Assembly (NCBI GenBank): GCA_050084985.1
Contig: JBITNC010000002.1
Span: forward strand, 1,426,001 to 1,490,000
Direction of reading: 5' to 3'
From: Nageia nagi
Lineage: Eukaryota > Pinophyta
Length of the DNA: 64,000 bases
Positions 23,284 to 34,415 of this stretch are shown in pieces. The notes under the pieces are model-generated. The model was not told the origin of the DNA. It saw nothing but the letters and a program-made list of their open reading frames with translations, and did no database searches. Made by a program: the position numbers and the translations under genes. The first letter of the stretch is position 1. Every line of letters starts with the position of its first letter.

Positions 23284-25356
23284 CTATCGTAATGGAGTGA
23301 TCGTATTCGCAGTTGTGGAGTTAATAATTGAGTGCAAAATGGCGGCCGGTGAATCCCTCCTCTGCAAGATTTTGAACAGAGATCTCGCCTTCCTCTTCGC
23401 ACGAGGCGTCCCCGTCGTTAGCAACGTGTAAATCGACGGCACCAACGACGAGATACCCACCACTTCGTTCACAATTTCGCTTCCGCCGTTACGGCACAGC
23501 GCCAGCAGAACAGCGATGGCGTTTTCCTTCCCCCTCGACGACGCAGCCGACCGCAGCAGTCGGACCAGCAGAGGAATCGCAGAAGTCTTCTGAATTTCCA
23601 ATAGCCCTTCCAACCGCCCTGCCAGAACGGCCAAAACGGCGAGCGCGTCGTCCGTCAGAGACGGCCTATCGTCCGTGAGAAGCTTTACCAGCAACGGGAC
23701 GGCGCCCGCCTCAACGGCCTTGGCGCCGTTGCGGCGGTAGATTGAGAGATTGAACAGCGCCGTCGCAGCGTCCCGTTTCCCCCGGGCGCTGCCCTTCCGC
23801 AGAAGCTCCACCAGCGCCGGAATCGCGTCCTCCTGGTCGCCGATTATGCGCTTGTAGTCGTCTATAACAGAGAGGCTGAAAAGCGTTGCGGCGGCGTTCT
23901 CGCGAGCCTCCATACTGCGACCCTCCTTCAGCACTTTGATGATCGAATCCAGGCACCCGCAGTCCACGATTTTTACCTTATTGGGCTCGTAAATGGACAG
24001 ATTCAACAGAGCCGTGACAGCATTTTCCTGCGACTTGGGGTCGTCGGATGAGAGGAGAGGCAAAAGCAACGGTATCGCCCCGGCCTCGGCTATGCACGCC
24101 CGGTTGTCCATACCGCACTTTGCCAACAATCTCAGCTCATATGCCACCTGCTTCTTAATCTCTGGAGAACCCGTGCTGAGCTTCTCCACCAGAAACGCCG
24201 CCGTCATCTTGGTCGCCTCCAGCGCTGCCTTTGTGCTGGCTATGCTTTCCAGCGTTGTGTTCCTCGTGCTTTTCTCCGGCTTATCGAACAGGACGTTTTG
24301 CCTCTGGCACCACCGCGAAATAAGCGAGCGGAGGGCGTTGTTGGGGATGAGATTCGTGTGCTCCAGCTTCTGCCCGCTCTTGGGGCACGTTGAATGACCC
24401 TCCTCGATCCACCGCGTGATCGACGCTCTGTCATACGTCTGCCCGGTGGCTACAATCACTGGGTCGCGCATCAAATCTAGCGAGATCGGGCACTTGAAAT
24501 CATCCGGAACATGTATATGAATACCGTTTTCCGAATCCATAGAACCGATAGAAGAAGCATCCGTTGGCTTGGACTTCTCAAACTCGTCGGGCTCCATCTC
24601 TGTAACGCCAAACAACACGCACTTGCAATAGCGCATGAACCCGATTAGGCTATTAATCATCGAAACCGCCCCTGGCCCCGCAGCCGATCCCTCGGAGTCG
24701 CTGTGCTTCCGTATTTCGTCCTCCAACAGCTGGATCTCTCGGCGGCAGCTTCGCGCGTCTTTAATATCCAAACTATCGAAAATCCGCCGTAATTTCCCAG
24801 CATCCGGCGTGACCTTCCGCTCGAACTCGTCCAACACCGCCAGCACCTCGTTCCGGAGCCTCTCCTCCCCCGGGTCGATGAATGGCGCCGCCCTTCTCGC
24901 CTGCCGGTGGAGGAGCTCCACCTGCTCTCTCACCTCATCCGTCACATCCATCAACTGCAGCGGAAATACATCGAGCGCCGTCGCCATGTCCTGCGTCAAC
25001 TGGTGGAATTGCGCCGATAACACCTCCGTCTGCATCAACAACCAGACCGAACCCGAGGACTCCCCAACGCACTCCTCGAGAAGAGACCTGGTTTTCTGAA
25101 GCGTGACGTGCATTTCTCTCAAGCACAAAAGCACAGAGGGCGTCAACGAAACCAAGCGGATATTATCTCTCATCTCCTCGAACAGCAACGACAGAACTTT
25201 AATTCTCCTGGTGATGGCATGAGCGTTTCGCCTTTGGCAGGCTCTGGGCCTCTGGCTCCCAAAGATCTCCTGCGTCAAATCCAGCAGACCCTTCAACAGA
25301 CACATTGAAGAAAAATCTCTCTTTTCCTCACAACCAAATGCCAATAGCTGAGCCAT
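23284..25356 (-). CDS. U-box/ARM-repeat E3 ubiquitin ligase, PUB17-like, intronless
   Basis: 690-aa protein from ATG at 25356; the frame is open six codons further (to 25374) but that first codon is TTG, so the ATG giving MAQLLAFG is the start. Residues about 15-270 form the U-box N-terminal (UND) domain with [15 protein letters not shown] and [13 protein letters not shown]. Residues about 284-356 are the U-box: [20 protein letters not shown], then [23 protein letters not shown] and [11 protein letters not shown]. It recruits ubiquitin-loaded E2. From about 388 to 675 run ARM repeats ([36 protein letters not shown]) that bind substrate. The TGQTYDR...RWIEEGH pattern fits the plant PUB16-PUB19 group (Arabidopsis PUB17, tobacco ACRE276), which act in cell death and defence or stress signalling. 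Being intronless also fits. No frameshift or missing U-box residue seen. Its GC content is far higher than the surrounding DNA. Confidence 0.96.
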   Translation of the reverse strand: MAQLLAFGCEEKRDFSSMCLLKGLLDLTQEIFGSQRPRACQRRNAHAITRRIKVLSLLFEEMRDNIRLVSLTPSVLLCLREMHVTLQKTRSLLEECVGESSGSVWLLMQTEVLSAQFHQLTQDMATALDVFPLQLMDVTDEVREQVELLHRQARRAAPFIDPGEERLRNEVLAVLDEFERKVTPDAGKLRRIFDSLDIKDARSCRREIQLLEDEIRKHSDSEGSAAGPGAVSMINSLIGFMRYCKCVLFGVTEMEPDEFEKSKPTDASSIGSMDSENGIHIHVPDDFKCPISLDLMRDPVIVATGQTYDRASITRWIEEGHSTCPKSGQKLEHTNLIPNNALRSLISRWCQRQNVLFDKPEKSTRNTTLESIASTKAALEATKMTAAFLVEKLSTGSPEIKKQVAYELRLLAKCGMDNRACIAEAGAIPLLLPLLSSDDPKSQENAVTALLNLSIYEPNKVKIVDCGCLDSIIKVLKEGRSMEARENAAATLFSLSVIDDYKRIIGDQEDAIPALVELLRKGSARGKRDAATALFNLSIYRRNGAKAVEAGAVPLLVKLLTDDRPSLTDDALAVLAVLAGRLEGLLEIQKTSAIPLLVRLLRSAASSRGKENAIAVLLALCRNGGSEIVNEVVGISSLVPSIYTLLTTGTPRAKRKARSLFKILQRRDSPAAILHSIINSTTANTITPLR

Positions 25357-26600
25357 GGATCTCTCTCTTCTCAATCTTCAACTACTGCAACAAACAACCC
25401 TTGGGTTTGTATCCTCTTCCTCCGTCGTGTGCCGGTCGACCTTTGGCCTATATCTACTGTCCCCTTCCGCGCCCGGCCTCCACGTGGCGCGCATCCACCC
25501 GAGGCGATAAAGCCGGGTTAAGCGAACCCAACTCAACCATAGTTGCAGCGTGGACCACACCTAATGCGCAGGCTGCAGCCTGTCATCCAACGTAAAGACG
25601 TGTGTTAGTCTTTGACGTCTTCCATTACCGCCGGCAAGCCGCAAACTTAAAAAACCGCCGGAGCCCGCCTCCATCGGTCGGTAGTGGTCACGTCAGATCA
25701 GGAGTCAACCTCTCGGCTCATTAAGGCGCTTTATTTCATGCGTTACGGTCGAAGCTTCACCCGCCTAATCCTCCGTCGTGAAGCCCCCAAGCTTTTTATC
25801 TTACAGGGACCTTTTCACCTTTTTCTATTGTCGTAACGTTCGACAAAAAAAGTCGCATTTTATGCCAGCGCGGGCCAAATCATGCTCGGAGTTGAAATAG
25901 GAGATAAAGGCGTTACGCTTTGACAAGCATTAAAAGTTGGGGGACCCCCTGGCAGTGCACCTCGGGGGCGGGGACGGGCTTTTCGCATATGACCACTCCC
26001 CAAGGCTGTTTGTCGCTCTGGCGATGTGATGTATTTCTTTCTGTTAGCCTTTGACCGACAACGTTGGCATCGAGGAAGCTTTTCAACATGTGACCACTCG
26101 CTTAGAAACTTCTTCGAGGTTAGAAGCCGGAAACACGGCTCTCGTGACGTGATATATTTGGGCTAAGGACAAGAGACACGTGAGAGAGAAGAGATCTCCA
26201 CCCGCCCTCTAATCCCTGCAGGATGTTATCGCGGAAGGGTGGGTCGGGTAGCATGCTAATTTGATCTGGAAGTAAAGGACAAGCGAACTGGGAGACGGAT
26301 CGTTCTCTACGAAGTGGGCCAAGGCATGGGATGGGACACCAAAGTTACGTTTTGCCTCTTCAGTATCCAATTAAAGACGAGTTCCGGTGGTTTTTGTATA
26401 AGCCATAAATACGGCGAAGGGATTCATTGGATAATCGTCAAGTGGTCGAAACGCGTCAAAATCATCCAATATTGACGCTGATGTGATACAGTACCTGTTA
26501 TGATTCAACAGAGTTTTTTACCCTGTTCTTTAGCAATCGACAAGGCTGACGAATTTGAACTCGAACTCATCTATAACTTTCTACTCCCATTTGCTCAATG
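25357..26600 (-). promoter_or_regulatory. upstream region of the U-box gene
   Basis: GC-rich DNA 5' of the minus-strand gene, with no recognised transposon until about 26.9 kb. It contains purine/pyrimidine-rich stretches near the ATG (CTCTCTCTTCTC, 25361-25372) and several ACGTG- or TGACG-like words (for example CACGTG at 26178-26183, TGACGTC near 25613, CACGTCAG near 25689). These are candidate stress/hormone response elements only. I could not place a convincing TATA box or transcription start. Confidence 0.5.
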
Positions 26601-27416
26601 AATATAATCGTTTGACTTGAATTATATCAACGCCATCGAATATGCCACAAGTGTCGCACTATGAGTGGGCGGAGGAAGATAATGATGGTAGTCTTTTGAA
26701 TGGGTGGAGCAGAAGAGACTGATGTTGGGGGGATGGAATGATGAGGGTGGTGGAAGCAGAGGACGGCCATGCGAAGCAGGGGGAATGATGGAGTGGTGGT
26801 GGATGCTCTTCGAGAAGAGCTACGCAATTATTTGTCATCTGAATAATGGGAAGAGAATTCGATTATCTTTTGAAGAAGTGATGATGGTTTACTCAATTTC
26901 GGATTTCTTTCTTTTGAAAAATATGTTTTAATAAGTAAATAGCGTACGATCATTGTAAGGTCAACGGAATACAAATTACGGATTTCAGTACTGAATATTT
27001 TATTTATATTTCAGCTTCTATCTTTTAGTTGATAAATAATATATTTCAAATTACAGTTTTTTTTTAAGATTATGAAAATTGTTTTAATTACTTATATGTA
27101 AAATGAATTTAACATTGAAATTAAATTTTATATGGAAAAGGATAGATAATCTTTGTTAATATTAAGGTCAAAATTAAAAAATATAAAAATCATATTATAA
27201 AATAAATTAGTTTTAATATCTTAAATGCATATTTTAAAATATCAAGAAGTATCAATCTCGATGTATTTATCTCTTTTTTTGGTAGAGTGATTTTAAGACA
27301 AACGTTTCAAGATTGATACCTTTCGATGTTTTACATATATATTTAAGATATCTAAGCTAGAATATATTCAAATAATAAAATTGAACTTTTAATATACTAA
27401 AACTTTAGATTTAAAT
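26601..27416. other. intergenic DNA, no gene recognised
   Basis: GC content falls off after about 26.8 kb to very AT-rich DNA. Short frames at 26627-26827 (minus) and 26704-26931 (plus) show no domain and overlap each other. Confidence 0.55.
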
Positions 27417-27665
27417 GAATTGATGGATAGGCGAGTTGGAGATGGGTAGTTGAAACTCTCGAGAAATAAGAGACCTAGGTTCAAGTCTCCTTGTTACTTG
27501 TTGAAACATACCAAAAATCCTATCGAGTTGATGGTAGGTGCGAATGAGGTTGGGATCATGCCTCGAGTGGATTTTGACGGTGTGGATTCCCCTCAGTCGT
27601 AGAATTTAATTCCACATATTTCTTCTTCCTACAAAGGGGGTGGCTTTCTCATAAATAAATTAAAA
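27417..27665 (+). mobile_element. tRNA-derived SINE with target duplication
   Basis: 249-bp unit flanked by AACTTTAGATTTAAAT (27401-27416) and AACTTTAAATTTAAAT (27666-27681), a 16-bp duplication with one mismatch. The head has pol III box A-like GAGTTGGAGATGGGTAGT (27433-27450) and box B-like GGTTCAAGTCTCC (27478-27490), spaced as in a tRNA gene. A body of about 150 bp and an A-rich end (AAATAAATTAAAA) follow. It cannot fold as a working tRNA as far as I can see. Mobilised by a LINE in trans. Confidence 0.82.
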
Positions 27666-27723
27666 AACTTTAAATTTAAATCATAAAAACAAATTAAAAC
27701 TTAATGTTTAATAGAAACTTTTA

Positions 27724-27750
27724 GTAATAGTAGTAGTAGTAGTAGTAGTA
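27724..27750. repeat. (TAG)n microsatellite
   Basis: About nine uninterrupted TAG/AGT units just past the SINE. Confidence 0.9.
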
Positions 27751-29262
27751 TCTCTCCTAGGTCCTTTACAACAAGCTATCTATTGAGAAAAGAAGTGAGC
27801 CTTTTTTGTTTCTTTTTCCTTGGTCTCTTCTTAGGTTGTTCTTACAAAGGTTCCTTAGGTGCAACATCTCCCTTATTTATGGATGTCTTAGAATCGAAAG
27901 ATACCCATCTACGATTATGGGCTTTACCAAGCATTTGATTTTTACCTATGTCAAAAGAGGAAATATGACTCAAGGTGTCAAACCAACTACAAGAGAGCTA
28001 GAAGAGGAAGACAAAAAAATGGTAGGAGGTGAGGGAGGGTCTACGATGAATGCAAAGGGAAGGAGGGGAAAAGTGGTGGAAGGAGGTGAAGATGGGTGAG
28101 GTGGGGAAGGAGGGGGAGAAGGAGAAGAGGGAGAGGAAGATTGTTGAGAGTAGGGGATTCAAAATGAGGGGGAGAATTAAGTTCCACTTGCTATAGGGGG
28201 ACCACAAATCTAGCTCCATGAGTAACATAGTTAACTAAAAAATTTATCAAACCTTAATGAATAGAGAGGCTACCCTTGGTCCTCCTAATGTAGATATCCA
28301 ACTAATGAAAGAAGAAGTGGGGGATATTTACCTCAAATCTACCTCGAAAGTAATAAAGCAAAATGAAATAATAGAAAAACATCTTTATATATCTTTCTTT
28401 TAGAGTGATTAGTTTCATGATTACCTTACCCACTTCATCCCACGAGTAGGGGAGAGTCTCAATTTTATACCCAAATTTTCTCTTTATTAAGGGTCCTAAA
28501 AATTCCTCACATCTACTTTGGTTGCTCTCATTTCCCTTGGATGTTTGAGACCTGGATTTCCCATTCCTATAGTAGTTGCAATTAGCTCTATATTGATCAC
28601 AAAGTGGGTGCCATCTACGATCACCCTTTCGTCATCCCATTAGTTTGCAACCTACCTAGACTAGCTTTCATTGGAGCCCTGCAACATTTCAATGAAGCCT
28701 TTGATTCCTCCTTCACATAAGATTTTCCATATAGTCTCATCTTCCTTGAATATGTCACCATTTTCCAACTTAAGTCATTTTTGGCCCATCTTTTTGTAAT
28801 GAATTTTGCTAAAACCACTATGCAAGGTAACTTTTAAACTTATTGTAGTAGATATGTACATGCACTACCTTGTTTGGTCAATTTTGAAATCTTAATATAG
28901 ACATTTAAATTCACTATTTTACTACAAAATTTAGCATTAATTCAACTATGATTATGTACTTTATTTGATAACTGCTAAATAAACTCAAATTTAGCTAAAA
29001 GAGGCATTTTTTAACTATCATATCCTACTTACACACTATAGAATATTATGCACAAAATTAACTTTAGATTCTCTCTCATTTTAACTTTAGATTCCCTCAT
29101 GTTTTAAAAATAATTATTTTGAACATTTGTAGTTGACTAAGTCCCCTCTAAATCCAAATTTAAAAATATATAACATCTCTAAAGCACAAACATAAACAAT
29201 AAGCTTAATAATTTTACTATGCATCTTAATTCTTCTAGAAATAAGCATTTAAATACTTAAAT
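27751..29262. other. unassigned DNA with short broken frames
   Basis: Frames at 27806-28099 (plus), 27998-28228 (minus) and 28621-28818 (minus) give low-complexity or unfamiliar peptides. The 28.4-28.8 kb part may be a decayed transposon gene but I cannot name it. Nothing further seen. Confidence 0.45.
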
Positions 29263-30293
29263 GGGTGAAAGCAAGAAGTTGAGTCCACTTAAAAAGGAAG
29301 TGGAGGAAAATCGATAAAGTTAAAATTCGATGTCCAAAAAATCGGGATATCGATTTAGGATCGAGATCCTAATAAATATCAAGATCCCGATATTTAAAAC
29401 TAAAATACATGCATTTTTTTAAAATTAAATATCGGGATCTTGATATTTGAATCTTTGATTTTGTCTCAATTTTAGGCTCGAAAAAGGCTTGGTGAGCCAA
29501 CACTTAACCTTGGACCTACAAGTATGTGTTCATGATAATGTTCATGGAAAATCTCGACTTCAGAAATACGTTTGATGGATTTTTTGTAGAATTTTTTCAT
29601 GAAATTAAAACCCAATATAGAATAAAAAGTGTAGATTTCAATATACAATGTTTTTACAATTGGATAAGATTTTATATTTTTCAATTTTTTTTAGTAAAAG
29701 TGATCCATATACTTGAAATATGGTCTCGTATTTTATTAATATTTTTTTTGAGAGTTATGAAAAACAAAATTATATAAGGACAAGCTTTAGAGAATTTTCT
29801 ATACAAATAAAAAAAATTGAAAAAAGATTAAGTTTAGATCAAATTATGCATGACAAAAACTAGTACTTTTCGAAACCACAAATATGCCCAATACAAAATT
29901 AATAAAAAAAATTGATGAAAAAATTATGGAAAAATATTCAAGACAAGCTTTAATGTCTTAAGTATCTATGCCTAAAAGGGTTTAAAAAAATACCTTGATC
30001 TTATTCAAATTATGCATGACGAACACATGCATGGTATGGTCCAAAAGAGGTCTTTTTTAAGAAGTGGTTTTACTTCATCCTATCGAATTTTCATTTTTAT
30101 GATTTGGGTATTGGAATAAATTATATATTTGAAAACTAGACTCTGAGCACTACATTTTCATCTCAGTAACTTTTTTCATGATTCTATGTTCAAGTGTTTC
30201 AAATTTTGAGATCAATCGTGCCCAAACTTGAAAATCAAGAAAAATACTTCCACTTTTTGGCCTTAAAGTGGACTCAACTTCTTGCACCCACCC
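29263..30293. mobile_element. TIR element, about 1 kb, non-coding
   Basis: The ends are inverted copies: GGGTG, three variable bases, then GCAAGAAGTTGAGTCCACTT at 29270-29289, and its reverse complement at 30267-30286 (read from the other side). AAAT lies on both sides (29259-29262, 30294-30297), a possible short target duplication. No transposase is recognised inside, so it would be a non-autonomous DNA transposon. The superfamily is uncertain. Confidence 0.6.
29374..29448. repeat. perfect 22-bp inverted repeat (hairpin)
   Basis: Arms 29374-29395 and 29427-29448 are exact reverse complements around a 31-base loop; the arm core is ATCAAGATCCCGATA. It lies inside the TIR element. Confidence 0.85.
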
Positions 30294-30439
30294 AAATGAT
30301 ATATACTTATTCAAAATAAGCTTAACGATTTTTATTATACATCTTGATTTTTGTACAATCAAACTCTAAATACATAAATGATATATATATTAATCTAGAT
30401 AGGTTTAAAGGATGTTAAAGGAAAAAATTCATATCTCAT

Positions 30440-31150
30440 TTATAGTTATCAATATTATCATTGGCATAAATTTTCATTCAAAATTTGAAATTTTATATTA
30501 ATATCCATGGATGACCAATAAAGTGGTCAATGGAACTATAGAAAAATACACATACAAAGAGCAAGGAAGGGCCTAGAGATACTCCAATATGTAATAATGA
30601 TAAGTTAACAAAGAAAATACCAAATATAACAGGTTTGATTGAGGCATAAAGTATACATATAAAGAGTTAAGGGACTCCAACATTTGAGTTCGAAAAGAAG
30701 TTCATGATGTTGCAACTAGAGGAAGTACCCCTAGTAGATTTTAGTAGTAAGCTATCAATGAGTAGCCCTTCCAAAGTCCCTAGGGACCATGTTCCACTTT
30801 TGATCTATAGCTTCATATGGTTGAAACAAATGTTATAAGCCTAGAACACATGTTGTTTGATCTATCAATAATCACTTTTTATATTTGCAAGTTGGCTTCT
30901 CTTATATAGAGTGTGATATATTTTTGGTATTTGTAATTCATCCATGATTTCAAAGTGAGGGAATCTCTAAATAAGAAATGAAACCAACCTCAAATTTCAT
31001 TGTAGATGGGGAATATAAATATGAAATTCTCTTCAATCTCTAGTTCCATGTTGCATAGTCTCTATATACTCTAGTCTTTAAGGACATGATGGTATGCCTT
31101 GATACGAAGCTTATGTGAGCAAATTCTTACCTGACTAAGAGGGAATAAGA
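30440..31150 (-). mobile_element. LINE 3'-end fragment
   Basis: 30490-30545 shares the terminal motif ATTAATATCC...GACCA...GTGGTCAATGG with the LINE ends at 20080 and 48201 (same strand) and 39190 (opposite strand). Adjacent DNA to about 30790 also resembles 20130-20360 (GGAGTGCCTAG / AAGGGCCTAG, then CCCTAGTGGATTTAG / CCCTAGTAGATTTTAG). No RT motif is readable here. Confidence 0.55.
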
Positions 31151-32029
31151 GACCATGTTACAAATATAGTTTGATGGAGTCATGGATGATAATAGCACCA
31201 TTATCCAATTTCATGTAAACCTAAAGATAATGTAAGAGCTTTTTCAAAAGCAATTTTCTCGGTTCAATCCAAGTTATCCTAAGGTAAACTGAGTAGAATT
31301 CCTTCTTGATACTTCTGTTGATATTTCTAGTAGAAGCATTCAAGATCTTGATATCTCTAGTAGAGGATTAGGGGTCATGTATAAGAGTTGAGAGGGAGGA
31401 AATCTTTCAATATATAGGCCTATGGATTGCAAGAGAGATGTGGAGGTTGAATACTAACACCAATGAATGTCTTTACTTGCAAGTTGCATTAAGGATTTAA
31501 GCACTAAGCAACGATATCTCTTCAAGTCAAGAATTATTGGAATCATGTGACGGATCTTATTCAAAAGCCCTAAAGCTTTGGAGGAATTAAACATTTGTTA
31601 AAATATTCATAACTTTTAATCTAAAAGGGACAAGGTATGAAATGAATTATGGCAATACTTTATATTGTTTATGCATGTCAATATGATCCTATGGAGTAGT
31701 ATATCAAAAGTTTTATATTTTTATTTTAAGAATATCCATTGTAGCCTTAAAATAATGATTTACAATAAATAAATACAGTAAATAAAGAGCTACAATATAT
31801 AGGTGCAATACACTTATCAAAGCTATTTTGAATAATACAAAGAAAGTGTGCACCTAATAGAGAGAAGAGTGAAAAAATCCTCAATACTGGGAATAATGTA
31901 CAAATGATTGGATTAGATATGAGATAAAGCTCATGATGAATATTCAATGATCCATATCTATGTTCTAGATCATAAAGTGGAATAGTATGGATGTCATGTT
32001 CATAGTCCTCTCACACCCACATGTTGTTT
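31151..32029. other. unassigned AT-rich DNA
   Basis: No coding domain recognised; probably decayed retroelement sequence. Confidence 0.5.
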
Positions 32030-32156
32030 GTTAAGAAGGATGAAAGCAAATAAAGATGATATCATGTAACATAAGCTCAAAGCATAACAAAATATTCAGA
32101 TAGATGGCATTGAGAGACACCGTTAGTATACTATGATGTATGGAAAACCACCTATA

Positions 32157-32709
32157 TATTGGAACTTGAGCTCAATCGAAGAATATTCAAAGTTGAAGAT
32201 CAAACCAATTCTCTATCAAGTAAACTTGCTCATCAAATCAATCATCTCTGAGAAGCCATAATTTTTTGTAGAGACATCCAATTGAGATTATTATTTCTGC
32301 ATTAGATATTCCTCAATGATACCTTTCCAGCAATTATAAGCACACCTACCTTTTTTAAAGGTTTGACCATCATCTTGTTTATTTTACTACAAATTGTCCA
32401 GTTTCTACATTTCATACCAAATGTGATCGTGTTTTTCAAACGCAATTGCATCCTAAATTTAGCATGTATGGGTTGTTATTTTTAATCCAAGATTAGATTT
32501 AGGAGTTGCTATTTTGAGTGTTTATTTCTAGCATGTCAAGTTAATTTTAAGACTTTAGATCTATGCTTTTTCAAGAGTTGATTGTAACAAGTTGTGATTA
32601 TCCAACTTGAGTCTATTTTTTATTGAGTCTATATTTAGGATTATCCAAATCCTATATATGTATGTAAATATTTTGTTTTTAATCAATGAAAGTAATATTC
32701 TACTTCTCA
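32157..32709 (+). repeat. 5' LTR of the pol-less element
   Basis: 553 bp aligned over its full length with 35299-35863. It starts TATTGGAACTTG (the other copy TGTTGGACCTTG, so the G of TG has become A) and ends ACTTCTCA just before the primer site. Confidence 0.85.
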
Positions 32710-32712
32710 TTG

Positions 32713-32724
32713 TGGTATCAGATC
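32713..32724 (+). promoter_or_regulatory. tRNA-iMet primer binding site
   Basis: TGGTATCAGATC, differing at one base from the usual TGGTATCAGAGC, three bases after the LTR. Confidence 0.88.
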
Positions 32725-32849
32725 TTAGTTGTAATATCAGAGCTTAGGGAAAGTTATTGGGTTTGAATTTTTGTGGATACATTGTGAAGAATTTATTAAA
32801 TTCTTGCCTAGATTGTGATCCCAAGTTTTGTTGTGTTAAGCATTGCAAT

Positions 32850-33300
32850 AATGGATGCAAACAACAAACTTTCTACCCATTAAAGAGATGAGTGTGAAGA
32901 TTTATTAAATATTTCCATAAAGAAATTATTTATTGACATAATGGCCACCATGTATGAAAACTTGGAGGTGCCTATATTTTATGGTGATGATTATGCTTAC
33001 TAGAGCATAAGGATGAAGACATTATTGATAGCTAAATATATTTTGAGCATCATTGTTGAAAGCTATGAAGAACCACCAAATTGAAGCATGCTTAGAGAAG
33101 AAGAAAAGAAGTTGAAGAAAAGAGAGCAATATAAAAATTGCTTAGCTCTCATGGACTTAAAGAGAATGTTTTCCCTCTCATTGCTAGCTTTAAGAAATTT
33201 GCACATGCATGAAAAATATTGCAAGAAGTTTATGGAAACTCTTGTGTACTAGTATATGGCAATCATGAATATTGTATGAGCAAGGAGGAGCCTTATTCCT
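32850..33300 (+). pseudogene. copia-type gag fragment
   Basis: Translation shows VPIFYGDDYAY, a stop where Trp is usual, then SIRMKTLLIAKYILSIIVESYEEPP, the gag N-terminal pattern also seen at 14310-14400 and 58560-58672. EEKKLKKREQYKNCLALMDL follows. The frame ends near 33280. Only the first part of a gag is present. Confidence 0.78.
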
Positions 33301-33663
33301 TTGAATATCCTTTTGGAAACTCTTATGAAAGACTCATGTGAAGAGCCTTGTGAGCTTAGTGTGATTCTTGTTGTAGGAGATATATCTTATGAGAAAGGCA
33401 TATACAGTTATAAAGATATATTCTTCCTTGAAGAGGAAGAAATGTATGAAGAAGAGCCTTGTGTGGAAGCTTGTAAAACTCTCATGGAAAAGAGTAATGT
33501 TGATAAATTGCTTCTTGAAGAAAAGAGAGAAGATATGAGTGTGGCATGTTTTAAAAATATGCACATTGAAGAAGATCTCATCAAAGATACATATATTCAG
33601 CATGTAGTGGAGAAAATATCATCTCAACCCTTTCCTGATGAGTGCTTCATGGAAGAAGCATAA
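33301..33663 (+). CDS. acidic protein of the pol-less element, unknown function
   Basis: A 120-codon open stretch from ATG at 33301 (MNILLETLMKDSCEEPCELS), rich in Glu, with repeated CEEPCE / EEEPCVE and LMEK / LLEEK pieces. It has no known domain that I recognise. It follows the gag fragment and is the longest frame in the element. Similar acidic text continues in broken frames (33841-34038, 34575-34790). It may be a decayed downstream part of a fused gag-like polyprotein. I do not assign a function. Confidence 0.45.
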   Translation: MNILLETLMKDSCEEPCELSVILVVGDISYEKGIYSYKDIFFLEEEEMYEEEPCVEACKTLMEKSNVDKLLLEEKREDMSVACFKNMHIEEDLIKDTYIQHVVEKISSQPFPDECFMEEA

Positions 33664-34074
33664 AATCAAAGATTTAATGAAGCCATTATAATGAAAGAGA
33701 ATGATGAAAAGCTAACTCCACATTGTTGGCATGTTGAAGACCAACCATGGCAATATGATGAAAATTATCTCATGGAGGAGAGATAAGACTAAAATTTGAA
33801 GATGGAGCATGTCTCATAGAGGAAGTTTCAAAACAGAAATTTGAAGGAGATTCATACTATGATTACACACAAAATTATCATGGGGGAGAATGATGAAAAC
33901 AAGAAGCCAATATTTTACCATCATTGGCTTGTTTATGTTGAATTAAAGATTGCTTTAGTGAAAAATCAAATGGAAGATGAATTTCTTGGCAAAACAAAAT
34001 TGCAAGAAGAAGAAGATACGCTCATGGAAGAGTGTTGATATTTAGTTGCAACCTACTTAGATGAAGTGGAAGAT

Positions 34075-34415
34075 CATTCGTATGGAATGGTATATTGTGA
34101 AGACCACTCGCATGGAGTGGATGCAAATGAAACTTACTCATTTAGAGTGAATGATGCTTGTCTTGGGAAGACAAATACTATGTAGGATGTTGATCCATAT
34201 TAAAAGATTGATGAAGATGAGATGAAAATTATAAGTTTCATATTCAATTGTGAAGATCACTCATCAAGAGTGAAGGATATGTTGTGTGAAGAAAAAAGCA
34301 CAAATACTATCTAAAGGGGAAGATAGAAAATGGTGAGATAATCATTGACAATTTTCATGTTGTGATGGCAATGTAACCATCAATAAACAAAGATGAAATT
34401 CACTCACATGGAGTG
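34075..34415 (+). repeat. five short CACTC...GAGTG hairpin units
   Basis: Five 15-base units with inverted 5-base arms: 34075-34089, 34105-34119, 34135-34149, 34258-34272 and 34401-34415, e.g. CACTCGCATGGAGTG. They are separated by related acidic coding text (EDHSHGV-like). Confidence 0.75.

Noticed and set aside
25357-25374. Longer start for the U-box gene
   Set aside because: The six extra codons begin with TTG; there is no ATG there. The first ATG in frame is at 25356.
23711-25595. Plus- and minus-strand frames overlapping the U-box gene
   Set aside because: They are other-frame readings of a GC-rich conserved gene, with no domain of their own.
26627-26931. Small gene upstream of the U-box gene
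   Set aside because: Short frames on both strands over the same DNA, with no recognisable product.
27431-27495. tRNA gene
   Set aside because: Same reasoning: a SINE head with body, A-rich end and target duplication.
28590-28620. Primer binding site (GTGGGTGCCATCTACGATCA)
   Set aside because: Resembles TGGCG-type sites loosely, but no LTR edge lies next to it.
34075-34415. CRISPR array
   Set aside because: Repeats are 15 bases, imperfect and irregularly spaced within coding text of a plant retroelement.
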